Positions 53,805-62,461 are shown, counted from the first letter of the stretch. The stretch is DNA of 64,000 bases from 66-474 sp040255405 (GCA_040255405.1 JBDZUX010000008.1:31613-95612), one strand, 5' to 3'. Notes: generated by a model from the letters alone, not told the origin. Made by a program: numbers and translations.

Positions 53805-54241
53805 GGCCCGGACGGCGCCTTCGCATAGAGGTCCGAGTCGAACTTTTCCATCAGGGTTTCGGGTCGCAAGGGCGCAGTGAACCCGAAGGATGCATACAGT
53901 CCGTGAGCATCGAGCGTGGCCAGCGTGAATCGGCGCAATCCCTGCAGATGTGGATGCGCCATCACCGCGGCCATCAGCGCCTTGGCATGGCCCTGCCCGC
54001 GATATTCCGGCACCACGAACACGTCCGCGAGATAACCGAAGGTGGCGCTGTCGGTAACCACCCGCGCGAATGCCACCTGGCGCCCATCAAGATAGCCGCC
54101 GAAACACAACGAACCCTCGATGGCACGCTCCACTACCGCGCGCGGAATGCCGCGGCTCCAATAAGCCTCTTCGCGCAGGAAGCGGTGGATCAGCTCGATA
54201 TCGAGCCGATCTTTGTCCGTGCTGACCTGCAGGACGCCCAT
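53801..54241 (-). CDS. GNAT acetyltransferase in the arginine operon
   Basis: The 146-residue protein has the GNAT fold with the acetyl-CoA motif VFVVPEYRGQGHAKALMAAVMAH and a C-terminal LDAHGLYASFGFTAPLRPETLMEK. A GNAT gene lies at this place, between argG and argE, in Xanthomonas as well, so the link to arginine synthesis is conserved in this order. Its substrate is unknown; N-acetylation of ornithine or a detoxified intermediate is possible. It starts 5 bp after argG and overlaps argE by 4 bp, so the three genes are coupled. Confidence 0.82.
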   Translation of the reverse strand: MGVLQVSTDKDRLDIELIHRFLREEAYWSRGIPRAVVERAIEGSLCFGGYLDGRQVAFARVVTDSATFGYLADVFVVPEYRGQGHAKALMAAVMAHPHLQGLRRFTLATLDAHGLYASFGFTAPLRPETLMEKFDSDLYAKAPSGP

Positions 54242-54246
54242 GCGAG

Positions 54247-55518
54247 TCAATGCCCGTTCGCCACGCGATTGACTTCGGCCCAAAGGCTGGAACTCATCCC
54301 GAACAATTTGATGAAGCCTTCCGCCTCCGCCACGCCCCAATCCGCGGCCTGCGCGTAGGTCGCGCCCTTGGCATTTAGGGCATGTTTCGATGCCACCGCC
54401 ACTGCGTCGACGCGACCGCCATGCGTTTCCAGCGTGACTTCGCCTTCCACGCAGCGCTGGCTGGATTCCAGGAACGCTTCGAGATCGGCTTTGAGCGGAT
54501 CATGGAAGAAGCCCTCGTACACCAGCTCTACCCACTTGCGTGCCACATCCGGCTTGAACCGGTTCTGGTGTTTGCTCAAGACCGCTTCCTCGAGCGCCCG
54601 ATGCGCGGTGAGCAAAGCGACGAGACCCGGCGCTTCGTACACGATGCGGCCCTTCAAGCCGATCGTGGTGTCACCCGTGTACAGCCCGCGACCGACGCCG
54701 TACTGCGCGAACAACTGATTCAACTTGGCCAGCAGCATGTGTCCGGCCATGCGCTCCCCGTCCAGCGCCCGCGCTTCGCCACCCGAGAACCCGATCTTCA
54801 CCCGCAGCGGCTCGGACGGCCATTCGCTACGTGGCCGGCACCAGCCGCGCGCATCGTCGCCGGGCGCCTGCCAGCGATCGATTTCACCCCCCGAGAGCGT
54901 CACGCCCAACAGGTTCTCGTTGATGGTGTAGGCCTGCTGCCGCGCGCGCACCTCGAAACCGTGCTGCTCCAGGTACGCCTGCTCGTACGCACGGACCGCG
55001 GTGTGTTCCTTCTGGATCTCCCGGATCGGTGCGACGATTTCGAAGCTGCCCAGCGCCTTCACCGTCAGGTCGAAGCGCACCTGGTCGTTGCCCATTCCGG
55101 TGCAACCGTGCGCGATCGCGCGCGTGCCAAGTTCGATTGCGCGCTTGATGGCGGCTTCGACGATCAAATAGCGGTCCGAAACCAGCAACGGATATTGGCC
55201 CTGGTAGCCCTCGCCCGCCCACACGAACGGCTTGACGAAGTGCTCCCACAGCGCGGGTCCGCCATCGACGGTGATGTGCGATGCGGCCCCCAACTCCCTC
55301 GCGCGCGCCTCGATGTACTCACGCTCATCCGCGCCCACGCCGCCGGTATCGGCGAACACGGTGTGTATCTGCCAGCCGCGCTCCGCGAGATACGGCACGC
55401 AGAAGCTGGTGTCGAGGCCGCCACTGAAGGCAAGCACGATGTGCCTGCCTTCGGGAATCGGGGGCCGGGGGGCGGGAATCGAAGACGTGTTTGGCATGAC
55501 GGTGTTCTTGATAGGCAT
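54247..55518 (-). CDS. argG: Argininosuccinate synthase
   Basis: ArgG joins citrulline and aspartate with ATP to form argininosuccinate. The 423-residue protein has the PP-loop AFSGGLDTSF (about residues 30-39), VFADTGGVGADE, AIAHGCTGMGNDQVRFD and the C-terminal tetramer helix. It belongs to the longer argG class seen in Xanthomonadales. Two starts are possible (55518 or 55497), neither with a strong ribosome binding site; I list the longer. It lies between osmC and the GNAT gene. Confidence 0.93.
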   Translation of the reverse strand: MPIKNTVMPNTSSIPAPRPPIPEGRHIVLAFSGGLDTSFCVPYLAERGWQIHTVFADTGGVGADEREYIEARARELGAASHITVDGGPALWEHFVKPFVWAGEGYQGQYPLLVSDRYLIVEAAIKRAIELGTRAIAHGCTGMGNDQVRFDLTVKALGSFEIVAPIREIQKEHTAVRAYEQAYLEQHGFEVRARQQAYTINENLLGVTLSGGEIDRWQAPGDDARGWCRPRSEWPSEPLRVKIGFSGGEARALDGERMAGHMLLAKLNQLFAQYGVGRGLYTGDTTIGLKGRIVYEAPGLVALLTAHRALEEAVLSKHQNRFKPDVARKWVELVYEGFFHDPLKADLEAFLESSQRCVEGEVTLETHGGRVDAVAVASKHALNAKGATYAQAADWGVAEAEGFIKLFGMSSSLWAEVNRVANGH

Positions 55519-55566
55519 GGGGAGGTCGCGGCGGATGGGAAGCGGGAAACTGCTTTGGGCGATTCC

Positions 55567-56058
55567 TTATGCCCGATTCCCGATTCCCGGCTCTTCAACG
55601 ACGATGCGCGGCTCGCAACGCACCGGAAAATTGACGGAAGCAGCGACGAAGCACCCGTGGTGCGCGCCCTCGTGCGCGGCTTCGGCCTTGGCGGCGTCGC
55701 TCGCGGCAGTGATCGTCACGACCGGCCGCAACACCACTTCGGTGAAATGCCCACCGTTGCCCTCGGTCATCATCGTGCCTTCCGCGGTGTCGGTGTAGGC
55801 CGTCACCACCACGCCCGCGAGGGTCGCGACGTGCAGGTAGGCCAGCATGTGGCAGGTGGAAAGCGCCGCAACCAGCATGTCTTCCGGATTGTGCCTTGCG
55901 GCGTCGCCGCGGAACATCGGGTCGGACGAGCCCGAAATGTCAGGCTTGCCCTCGATCCGGATCACGTGCTCGCGTCCGTAGTTGCGATACCCGTCGGTGC
56001 CGGTACCGTGGTTGCCGGTCCATTCGACGTTCACGCGATAACCGTGTGCATGGTCCAT
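55567..56058 (-). CDS. OsmC/Ohr-family protein in the arginine cluster
   Basis: The 163-residue protein has the OsmC fold with the two redox cysteines in LSTCHMLAYLH and AHHGCFVAASVNFP. Such proteins reduce organic hydroperoxides. It resembles the YhfA/OsmC-like branch more than Ohr. The C-terminal EEPGIGNRA comes from a short ATTCCCGATTCCCG tandem sequence, so the end may have drifted. It sits between argF' and argG (about 55 and 50 bp gaps), an insertion not needed for arginine synthesis. Confidence 0.85.
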   Translation of the reverse strand: MDHAHGYRVNVEWTGNHGTGTDGYRNYGREHVIRIEGKPDISGSSDPMFRGDAARHNPEDMLVAALSTCHMLAYLHVATLAGVVVTAYTDTAEGTMMTEGNGGHFTEVVLRPVVTITAASDAAKAEAAHEGAHHGCFVAASVNFPVRCEPRIVVEEPGIGNRA

Positions 56059-56112
56059 GATTCGAGCCTTGTATCAGGTGGATGAAAACGAAGAACGGGA
56101 TTCAAGCCCTTG

Positions 56113-57132
56113 TCACCGGGTGCCGCCAGCTTGCGTGGCAAGCCTCGCCATCACGGCCTTCTGGACATGCAGCCGGTTTTCGGCCTCGTCGATCGCGATG
56201 CAATACGGCGCATCCATCACCGCGTCGGTCGCCTTCACGTTGCGGCGCAGCGGCAGGCAATGGCTGAACACCGCATGGTTCGTCAACGCCATCTTGGCCT
56301 CGTCCACGATGAAGTGTCGATGCGCATCGCGGATCGGCCTTTCGTCTTCCCAGCGACCGAAGTACGGGAGCGCGCCCCAGCTCTTGGCATACACCGCATC
56401 GGCGCCCCGGTAGGCCGCCTCGATGTCATGCGTCATCCGCAGTGAGCCGCCGTTTTCGCGCGCATTCTGCTCGCCGCAAGCCATGTAGCGCTCGTCCAGC
56501 ACGTAGTCCGGCGTGGGACACAACAGCGTGACGTCCATCCCCATCTTCGTGGCGATCAGCAGCGCTGAATTGGCGACCGCGGTATTGAGCGGCTTCGGGT
56601 GATACGTCCAGGTCAGCACATACTTTTTGCCGCGCAGGTCCCCGAGGTGCTGGCGCAACGCCAGCGCGTGCGCGAGTTCCTGGCACGGATGCGTGATGGT
56701 TTCCATGTTGACCACAGGCACCGTCGCGTAGCTTGCGAACGCCTTGATCACGCGATCCTCGCGATCGACCGACCAGTCCTTGAATTTCGGGAACGCGCGC
56801 ACCGCGATCAGGTCCACGTAGCGCGACAGCACGCGCGCGACTTCCGCCACGTGCTCCTCGGCCTCGCCGTCCATCACGGTGCCCGCTTCGAACTCGATCG
56901 GCCATGCATCCTTGCCAGGCGACAACACGACTGCGTGGCCGCCCAACTGGAACGCGCCCAACTCGAAGCTGGTGCGCGTGCGCATGGACGGGTTGAAAAA
57001 CAGCAGCGCGACCGACTTGCCCGCCAACTGGGTGCCGGCCGGCGAACGCTTGAACGCCGCGGCGACATCGAGCAATTCGTCGATCTCGGCACGGCTCCAG
57101 TCCTGGGTGGTGATGAAGTGGCGGATGGTCAC
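56113..57132 (-). CDS. argF': N-acetylornithine carbamoyltransferase (AOTCase)
   Basis: AOTCase carbamoylates N-acetylornithine to N-acetylcitrulline, replacing ordinary OTCase in this order. The 339-residue protein has FFNPSMRTRTSFELGAFQLGG (carbamoyl phosphate site), WPIEFEAGTVMDGEAEEHVAEVARVL with the AOTCase-specific acidic residue, METITHPCQELAHA, TWTYHPKPLNTAVANSA, and CLPLRRNVKATDAVMD with the Lys that is carboxylated in Xanthomonas. No in-frame ATG lies near the conserved start, so I use the GTG at 57132 (TIRHFITTQDW). It heads the arg cluster. Confidence 0.93.
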   Translation of the reverse strand: MTIRHFITTQDWSRAEIDELLDVAAAFKRSPAGTQLAGKSVALLFFNPSMRTRTSFELGAFQLGGHAVVLSPGKDAWPIEFEAGTVMDGEAEEHVAEVARVLSRYVDLIAVRAFPKFKDWSVDREDRVIKAFASYATVPVVNMETITHPCQELAHALALRQHLGDLRGKKYVLTWTYHPKPLNTAVANSALLIATKMGMDVTLLCPTPDYVLDERYMACGEQNARENGGSLRMTHDIEAAYRGADAVYAKSWGALPYFGRWEDERPIRDAHRHFIVDEAKMALTNHAVFSHCLPLRRNVKATDAVMDAPYCIAIDEAENRLHVQKAVMARLATQAGGTR

Positions 57133-57226
57133 GGATCCGATGCTCTTGCGGAAGTCAGGCCATGGGGCCGTTTCCCCTCCCTGGTCCTGGGTTCGGGCCA
57201 ATCCGTGGCCGTGGTGGCGGAAAAGA

Positions 57227-57252
57227 AAAACCCGGCACGAGGGCCGGGTTTT
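57227..57252 (-). terminator. Intrinsic terminator or attenuator before argF'
   Basis: The perfect stem AAAACCCGGC / GCCGGGTTTT has a 6-base loop. On the minus strand the stem is followed by a T-rich run (TTTTTCTTTTCC), giving a good intrinsic terminator about 95 bp before the argF' start. On the plus strand no gene precedes it, so the minus-strand reading is favoured. Confidence 0.7.
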
Positions 57253-57284
57253 GTCGTTCGGTACAAACACCAATGCGCGACTGC

Positions 57285-57392
57285 CTACCCGGCCGTATGG
57301 GGGAGGTCCGGTCGGCGCGCGCGCGAGGTCATCCCGGCTGCCGCGCGGGCGCTGGTGAGGACAATCGCGTCAGTGGAGAAGGCTGTCGTCAT
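57285..57392 (-). CDS. Possible leader peptide upstream of argF'
   Basis: A 35-codon frame starts at an ATG (57392) and stops 33 bp before the terminator stem. Four of its residues are Arg, three of them grouped (SRARRPDL at 23-30), as expected if ribosome stalling at Arg codons sensed arginine. No ribosome binding site is evident and the Arg density is modest for this GC content, so this is tentative. Confidence 0.3.
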   Translation of the reverse strand: MTTAFSTDAIVLTSARAAAGMTSRARRPDLPHTAG

Positions 57393-57513
57393 GTTCGGGT
57401 TGGAGCGGTGAGCGGCGAATCCTTGCATACAAATTGCTGCAACGCAACTGACGCAACCTGCCTTGGCGATGCAGGAGCAACCAGGGAAGACTTCGAAAGT
57501 CTCCAAAAACCAA

Positions 57514-58038
57514 TCATTCCGCCGGCGCCACCGTCACCCTCACCCGCAACCGCTCACCCGGATCGTAAGGCAGGCGCGACATGTACACCTCGCCGCGGAA
57601 GCGGTATTCCACGTCGTAAGCCACGATCTGCTGCGGCGGTGCATAGTTGGCGACCGGCCGGCACACCGTTTGCTGCGTGGTGTAGCTGCGGTCGTGCGCG
57701 GCCGATACGCGATTGCCGACCGCGCCACCCGCGACGGCGCCCGCCACGGTTGCCGCCGTGCGGCCGTCGCCCTTGCCTACCGTGCTGCCGAGCACGCCGC
57801 CCACGATCGCGCCAAGCACGGTGCCGCCCGTGTGACTGTCGTCCTGTCGCGTGACCGTCTGTGGATAACATTCCTGAGGTGGCGGTTGCGCCACCGCCGC
57901 GTAAACGGGATCCACGCGCAATACGTCGGCCCAGCCGTAATGGATATTGGCCGGCCCTGCCGGGGGAGGCGGGTAGTTCTGGGCACTGGCCGCTACCGCG
58001 AAGGCCAGCAAACCCGATGCAACGATTATCTTCAGCAT
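57514..58038 (-). CDS. Exported glycine-zipper protein (17-kDa antigen-like)
   Basis: The 174-residue precursor has a signal peptide (LKIIVASGLLAFAVAASAQ), a Pro-rich linker, then a glycine-zipper 2TM segment (GTVLGAIVGGVLGSTVGKGDGR and TVAGAVAGGAVGNRV, about residues 76-115). A C-terminal beta-rich stretch ends VEYRFRGEVYMSRLPYDPGERLRVRV. This is the common Xanthomonadales form of Rick_17kDa_Anti outer-membrane-associated proteins, of unknown role. The ATG at 58038 fits the signal peptide. It is divergent from cysS. Confidence 0.85.
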   Translation of the reverse strand: MLKIIVASGLLAFAVAASAQNYPPPPAGPANIHYGWADVLRVDPVYAAVAQPPPQECYPQTVTRQDDSHTGGTVLGAIVGGVLGSTVGKGDGRTAATVAGAVAGGAVGNRVSAAHDRSYTTQQTVCRPVANYAPPQQIVAYDVEYRFRGEVYMSRLPYDPGERLRVRVTVAPAE

Positions 58039-58186
58039 GGCGTACCCCACCGCGAGAACGCGATCTTCGACCATCACGAGTTGTTCACATTGAACCACGG
58101 TGATGCTGAATCCACGCTCAAGCCATGCGTCCAACCTGATAAAATTGATCGGTTATTTGCCCCGAATGCCACGCCAATCACGCCTC

Positions 58187-59593
58187 ATGGCCCTGCGCCT
58201 CTACAATTCGCTCTCCCGTCGCGTCGAGCCGTTCGTGCCGGGCGACCCCAACCGCGTGACGATGTACCTGTGCGGCCCGACCGTCTACAGCTACGTCCAC
58301 ATCGGCAACGCGCGCGGCCCGGTCGTTTTCGACGTGCTGGCGCGGCTGCTGCGCCGGAAGTACCCGCATCTGGTGTATGCGCGCAACATCACCGACGTGG
58401 ATGACAAGATCAACGCGGCAGCGCTCGAAGCCGGCGTGCCGATCGCGGCCGTCACGGACAAATACGCGGCGATCTACCGCGAGGACATGGCCAGGCTGGG
58501 CGTGGCGCCGCCCGACGTCGAGCCGCTGGCGACGCAGCACATCGCGGCCATCGTCGCGATGTGCGAAAGCCTGGTCGCATCGGGCCATGCCTACGCCGCC
58601 GAGGGCCACGTGCTGTTCGATGTCGCGAAGTTCGCGGACTACGGCAAGCTCTCGGGCCGTTCGACCGATGAACTGATCGCGGGTGCACGTGTCGAGGTCG
58701 CACCATACAAGAGGAACCCCGCCGATTTCGTGCTGTGGAAGCCTTCCACGCCCGACCTGCCCGGCTGGGCCAGCCCGTGGGGACGCGGACGGCCGGGCTG
58801 GCATATCGAATGTTCGGCAATGGCGGCCGCACACCTTGGCGACGTGATCGACATCCACGCCGGCGGGGTGGACCTGGTGTTTCCGCACCACGAAAACGAG
58901 ATTGCACAATCCCGTTGCGCGCACGGCACGCCGACGTTCGCGCGCTTCTGGCTGCACAACGGGATGCTCACCTTCGGCGGCGCCAAGATGAGCAAATCGG
59001 TCGGCAACGTGAAGCAGCTGCATGCCCTGCTCGCGCAATATCCGCCGGAGGCGCTGCGTTACGCGCTGTTGTCCGCGCATTACCGGCAGCCGCTGGACTG
59101 GTCGGAGGCGCTGATCGAGCAAAGCATCGCGACGCTCGACCGGTTGTACGGCACGCTGCGAGAGCTTGCCGACTACGCTGTCGCTCCCGGACCGGACACC
59201 GGCGGCGACATCGACCTCGCTCTCGAAGACGACCTCAACACCCCCGTGGCGCTCGCGTCCCTCAATGGGCTCGCTGCCGAAGCCCGTCATCTCCTGGAAA
59301 ACGGGCGCAAGCCGTTTTCCGATGCAGCGCGCGCCGAATTGCGTCGCATCAAGGCGGAGTTGCTCGGATGCGGCAGGATGCTCGGCTTGTTGCAGCAGGA
59401 CGCCGAAGCCTGGTTCAAGCGCGGGACGGAACGCGTGGATTCGGCGGAGGTCGAATCCTTGATCGAGGCGCGCCGTGCTGCCCGCGCCGCCCGGGACTTC
59501 GCCCGTGCCGACGCGATCCGCGACGAACTCGCAGCCATGGGCGTCGCGATCGAAGATGGCCCCCAAGGCACACGCTGGAAAATCGCCAACTGA
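58187..59593 (+). CDS. cysS: Cysteinyl-tRNA synthetase
   Basis: CysS charges tRNA-Cys. The 468-residue class I synthetase has the HIGH-type motif in VHIGNARGPVVFDVL, zinc ligands in CGPTVYSY and GRPGWHIECSAM with HHENEIAQS, the KMSKS loop KMSKSVGN, and the C-terminal DALR-type helical domain. The frame opens earlier at 58100, but the ATG at 58187 matches the family N-terminus (LRLYNSLSRRVEPF). It overlaps sufE by one base (TGATG), an uncommon but coherent pairing because both handle cysteine. Confidence 0.95.
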   Translation: MALRLYNSLSRRVEPFVPGDPNRVTMYLCGPTVYSYVHIGNARGPVVFDVLARLLRRKYPHLVYARNITDVDDKINAAALEAGVPIAAVTDKYAAIYREDMARLGVAPPDVEPLATQHIAAIVAMCESLVASGHAYAAEGHVLFDVAKFADYGKLSGRSTDELIAGARVEVAPYKRNPADFVLWKPSTPDLPGWASPWGRGRPGWHIECSAMAAAHLGDVIDIHAGGVDLVFPHHENEIAQSRCAHGTPTFARFWLHNGMLTFGGAKMSKSVGNVKQLHALLAQYPPEALRYALLSAHYRQPLDWSEALIEQSIATLDRLYGTLRELADYAVAPGPDTGGDIDLALEDDLNTPVALASLNGLAAEARHLLENGRKPFSDAARAELRRIKAELLGCGRMLGLLQQDAEAWFKRGTERVDSAEVESLIEARRAARAARDFARADAIRDELAAMGVAIEDGPQGTRWKIAN

Positions 59594-60021
59594 TGAACGC
59601 ATCCAACATCCAAAGCGCGCAACAGGAAATCATCGAGGAGTTCGGATTCTTCGACGACTGGACGGGGCGCTACCAATACCTGATCGACGTCGGCCGCAAG
59701 CTGCCTCCATTGGCGCCCGAAGACATGACGGACGCCAACAAGGTCGATGGTTGCCAGTCGCAGGTGTGGATCGTGGTGTCGGGCGACGCGAATCGGCTCG
59801 ACCTGCGCGCGGCCAGCGACTCGGCCATCGTGTCGGGCCTGATCGCGTTGCTGCTGCGCGTGTACTCAGGGCACGGCGCCCGGGAAATCCTCGACACCGA
59901 TCCGGCATTCATCAACGGGATCGGGCTCGGCAAGCACCTGTCCCCCACCCGTTCCAACGGTCTCGCCGCGATGGTGACGACGATCAAGGCCCACGCCGAG
60001 CACGCGTTGGCGCAGCGATGA
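59593..60021 (+). CDS. sufE: SufE-family sulfur acceptor
   Basis: SufE accepts persulfide sulfur from the cysteine desulfurase SufS (or CsdA) for Fe-S cluster assembly. The 142-residue protein has FDDWTGRYQYLIDVGRKLPPL, the catalytic Cys in KVDGCQSQVWI and the C-terminal GLGKHLSPTRSNGLAAMV. Its ATG overlaps the cysS stop, so the two are translationally coupled. sufBCDS is not in the window, so this may be a csdE-like solitary member. Confidence 0.92.
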   Translation: MNASNIQSAQQEIIEEFGFFDDWTGRYQYLIDVGRKLPPLAPEDMTDANKVDGCQSQVWIVVSGDANRLDLRAASDSAIVSGLIALLLRVYSGHGAREILDTDPAFINGIGLGKHLSPTRSNGLAAMVTTIKAHAEHALAQR

Positions 60022-60056
60022 CGTCGAGTTTCCGATCCCAGCCGTATCGGGCTTGC

Positions 60057-60198
60057 AGGTTGGGCTGAGCGGGCTTCATCGCGAAGCCCAACGCGGAAGA
60101 GCCGCAAGGAGTGCTGGCCCGCGCATCTTGCGGGGGAAGCCAACGTTGACGTGTTGGAACGTGGGCTTCCGCCGATGAAGCCGGCGTCAGCCCAACCT
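60057..60198. repeat. Family B long inverted repeat after sufE
   Basis: The ends AGGTTGGGCTGA (60057-60068) and TCAGCCCAACCT (60187-60198) are perfect reverse complements, with inner CCGCAAG...CTTGCGG and GAAGCCCAAC...GGGCTTCCGCCGATGAAG segments. The remaining DNA to clpX (60199-60381) has two imperfect copies of GGNTGGCACCCGCC about 52 bp apart and no gene. Confidence 0.75.
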
Positions 60199-60381
60199 GC
60201 CGGCGGACGGCCGTAGGCCGGCCCCCGAGCCTAGCGAGGGGTGAGCACCAGGAACGATGCGAACAATCCCGCCGCCCGAAGGCGGGTTGGCACCCGCCCC
60301 ACAAAAGCAATTCGACCGTCGCGCGCCGACACGCAAAGCGGGGTGGCACCCGCCCTGCGAAGGAAGTCCAGGTGTGACGCT

Positions 60382-61674
60382 TCAGGCTGCGTCGCCCTCG
60401 CCTGCGGCGCGCTGCTGCTGCAGGTTGCCGCGGTAGATCAGGTACGGTTCGGCCTGGCCGTTGATCACGGCTTCATCGACGACGACCTTGCTGACGTGCT
60501 CCAGCGACGGCAGCTCGTACATGGTGTCGAGCAGCACGCTCTCGAGGATCGTGCGCAGGCCGCGCGCGCCGGTCTTGCGTTTGATCGCACGCTTGGCGAT
60601 CGCGTTCAACGCATCCGGGCGGAACTCGATCTCGACGTTTTCCATGTCGAAGATCTTCTTGAACTGCTTGGTGATGGCGTTCTTCGGCTCGGTGAGGATC
60701 TTCACCAGCGCGTCTTCGTCCAGCTCGTCCAGCGTCGCGACCACCGGCAAGCGCCCGACGAATTCCGGGATCAGGCCGTACTTGACGAGGTCCTCCGGTT
60801 CCACATTCGCCAACAGCGTGCCGACGTTCTGCTTGCGCTTCTTGCTGCGGATCTCGGCCGAGAAGCCGATGCCGGTGGTTTCCGAGCGCTGCTGGATCAC
60901 CTTGTCGAGACCCGAGAACGCGCCACCGCAGATGAACAGGATGTTGCGGGTGTCGACCTGCAGGAACTCCTGCTGCGGGTGCTTGCGCCCGCCCTGCGGC
61001 GGCACCGAGGCGATCGTGCCCTCGATGAGCTTCAGCAGCGCCTGCTGCACGCCTTCGCCCGACACGTCGCGGGTGATCGACGGGTTTTCGCTCTTGCGCG
61101 AAATCTTGTCGATCTCGTCGATGTAGACGATGCCGGTCTGCGCCTTCTCGACGTCGTAGTCGCACTTCTGCAGCAGCTTCTGGATGATGTTCTCGACGTC
61201 CTCGCCGACATAGCCCGCTTCGGTGAGGGTGGTCGCGTCGGCGATGGTGAACGGCACGTTCAACAGCCGCGCCAGCGTTTCGGCCAGCAGCGTCTTGCCG
61301 CAGCCGGTAGGGCCGATCAGCAGGATGTTGGACTTCGCAAGCTCGATGTCGTCCTTCTTGGCACGCGACTCCATCCGCTTGTAGTGGTTGTACACCGCGA
61401 CCGCCAACGCCTTCTTGGCGCGGGTCTGCCCGATCACGTACTGATCGAGCGTATCCATGATCTCGCGGGGCTTGGGCAACTGGGTACGCCCCGAGGCGGC
61501 CTTCTCTTCCAGCTCCTCGCGGATGATGTCGTTGCAGAGCTCGACGCACTCATCGCAAATGAACACGCTGGGGCCCGCGATCAGCTTGCGGACCTCGTGC
61601 TGGCTTTTGCCGCAGAACGAGCAATACAGGATCTTGCCGCCTTCGCTGCCGCGGCCGGGCCGGTCCTCGCTCAT
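60382..61674 (-). CDS. clpX: ClpX unfoldase ATPase subunit
   Basis: ClpX is the AAA+ hexamer that unfolds substrates and feeds ClpP. The 430-residue protein has the N-terminal C4 zinc domain (YCSFCGKSQ, FICDECVELC), Walker A GPTGCGKT, the pore-1 loop GYVGEDVE, Walker B IVYIDEIDK, the sensor region and the ClpP-docking IGF-type loop ETTGIGFSAE. GGAG precedes the ATG. It is downstream of clpP with about 150 bp between, which includes its own candidate promoter. Confidence 0.97.
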   Translation of the reverse strand: MSEDRPGRGSEGGKILYCSFCGKSQHEVRKLIAGPSVFICDECVELCNDIIREELEEKAASGRTQLPKPREIMDTLDQYVIGQTRAKKALAVAVYNHYKRMESRAKKDDIELAKSNILLIGPTGCGKTLLAETLARLLNVPFTIADATTLTEAGYVGEDVENIIQKLLQKCDYDVEKAQTGIVYIDEIDKISRKSENPSITRDVSGEGVQQALLKLIEGTIASVPPQGGRKHPQQEFLQVDTRNILFICGGAFSGLDKVIQQRSETTGIGFSAEIRSKKRKQNVGTLLANVEPEDLVKYGLIPEFVGRLPVVATLDELDEDALVKILTEPKNAITKQFKKIFDMENVEIEFRPDALNAIAKRAIKRKTGARGLRTILESVLLDTMYELPSLEHVSKVVVDEAVINGQAEPYLIYRGNLQQQRAAGEGDAA

Positions 61675-61733
61675 CTCGTGCTCCGTCGATCAGTCTTGCG
61701 ATGCGTCATGGGGATTACCCGGATTTCGGCCGC

Positions 61734-61739
61734 AGCATA
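61734..61739 (-). promoter_or_regulatory. Candidate extended -10 of clpX
   Basis: On the minus strand the sequence TGCTATGCT provides an extended -10 (TGn plus TATGCT) about 60 bp before the clpX start. The -35 region is weak, as often with extended -10 promoters. Confidence 0.4.
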
Positions 61740-61825
61740 GCACAGCCGGACGCTTGGCCCAGCGCTGCGGCGCGCTCAAAAATACACCCGAAACGGTGAA
61801 AAATCGCGAAGTTGCGACCGATGTC

Positions 61826-62461
61826 TCAGGCCGACTTCACCGACTCGTCGGGCCGGCGCTCGAACACCTGGTCGATCAGCCCGTAGTCCTTCGCTTCGGA
61901 CGCGCTCATGAAACGATCGCGTTCCATGTCGCGGGCGATTTCCTCGACCGTCTTGCCGGTGTGCTGGGCATAGATCTCGTTGAGGCGTCCGCGCAGGTAC
62001 AGGATTTCGCGGGCGTGGATTTCGATGTCGGTGGCCTGGCCCTGGGCTCCACCGGAGGGCTGGTGGATCATGACGCGCGAGTTCGGCAAGGCATAACGCT
62101 TGCCCTTGGTGCCGGCCATCAGCAGCAGCGATGCCGCGCTGGACGCCTGCCCCACGCACATGGTGCTGATGTCGGGTTTGACGAACTGCATGGTGTCGTA
62201 GATGGCAAGGCCGGAGGACACCACGCCGCCCGGGCTGTTGATGTAGAAGTGGATGTCCTTCTCGGGATTCTCCGATTCCAGGAACAGCATCTGGGCCACG
62301 ACCAGGTTCGCGACGTTGTCGTCGATCGGGCCGACCAGGAAGATGATGCGTTCCTTCAGCAGGCGTGAGTAGATGTCGAACGAACGCTCGCCACGCGCGG
62401 TCTGCTCGACCACGATCGGGACCAGATTCAACGCCCTGGACTGCTCGAATTGCTGCTGCAT
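61826..62461 (-). CDS. clpP: ClpP serine protease subunit
   Basis: ClpP forms the tetradecameric proteolytic chamber for ClpX/ClpA. The 211-residue protein has Ser108 in GQASSAASLLL, His133 in MIHQPSGG and a C-terminal Asp in DRFMSASEAKDYGLID. The sequence around Ser108 differs from the usual GQAASMGAFLL, and MIHQPSGG replaces MIHQPLGG, but the triad is complete. It starts 26 bp after tig, so tig-clpP are likely co-transcribed. Confidence 0.95.
   Translation of the reverse strand: MQQQFEQSRALNLVPIVVEQTARGERSFDIYSRLLKERIIFLVGPIDDNVANLVVAQMLFLESENPEKDIHFYINSPGGVVSSGLAIYDTMQFVKPDISTMCVGQASSAASLLLMAGTKGKRYALPNSRVMIHQPSGGAQGQATDIEIHAREILYLRGRLNEIYAQHTGKTVEEIARDMERDRFMSASEAKDYGLIDQVFERRPDESVKSA

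Larger units (their letters stand above)
57133..57513. other. Leader region of the arginine operon
   Basis: This 381-bp gap on the minus strand before argF' contains, in order of transcription, an AT-richer stretch with TTGTATGCAAGG (about 57436-57425), a short open frame (57392-57285) and a terminator-like hairpin (57252-57227). The arrangement resembles an amino-acid attenuator. No clear ArgR box is seen. Confidence 0.45.
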
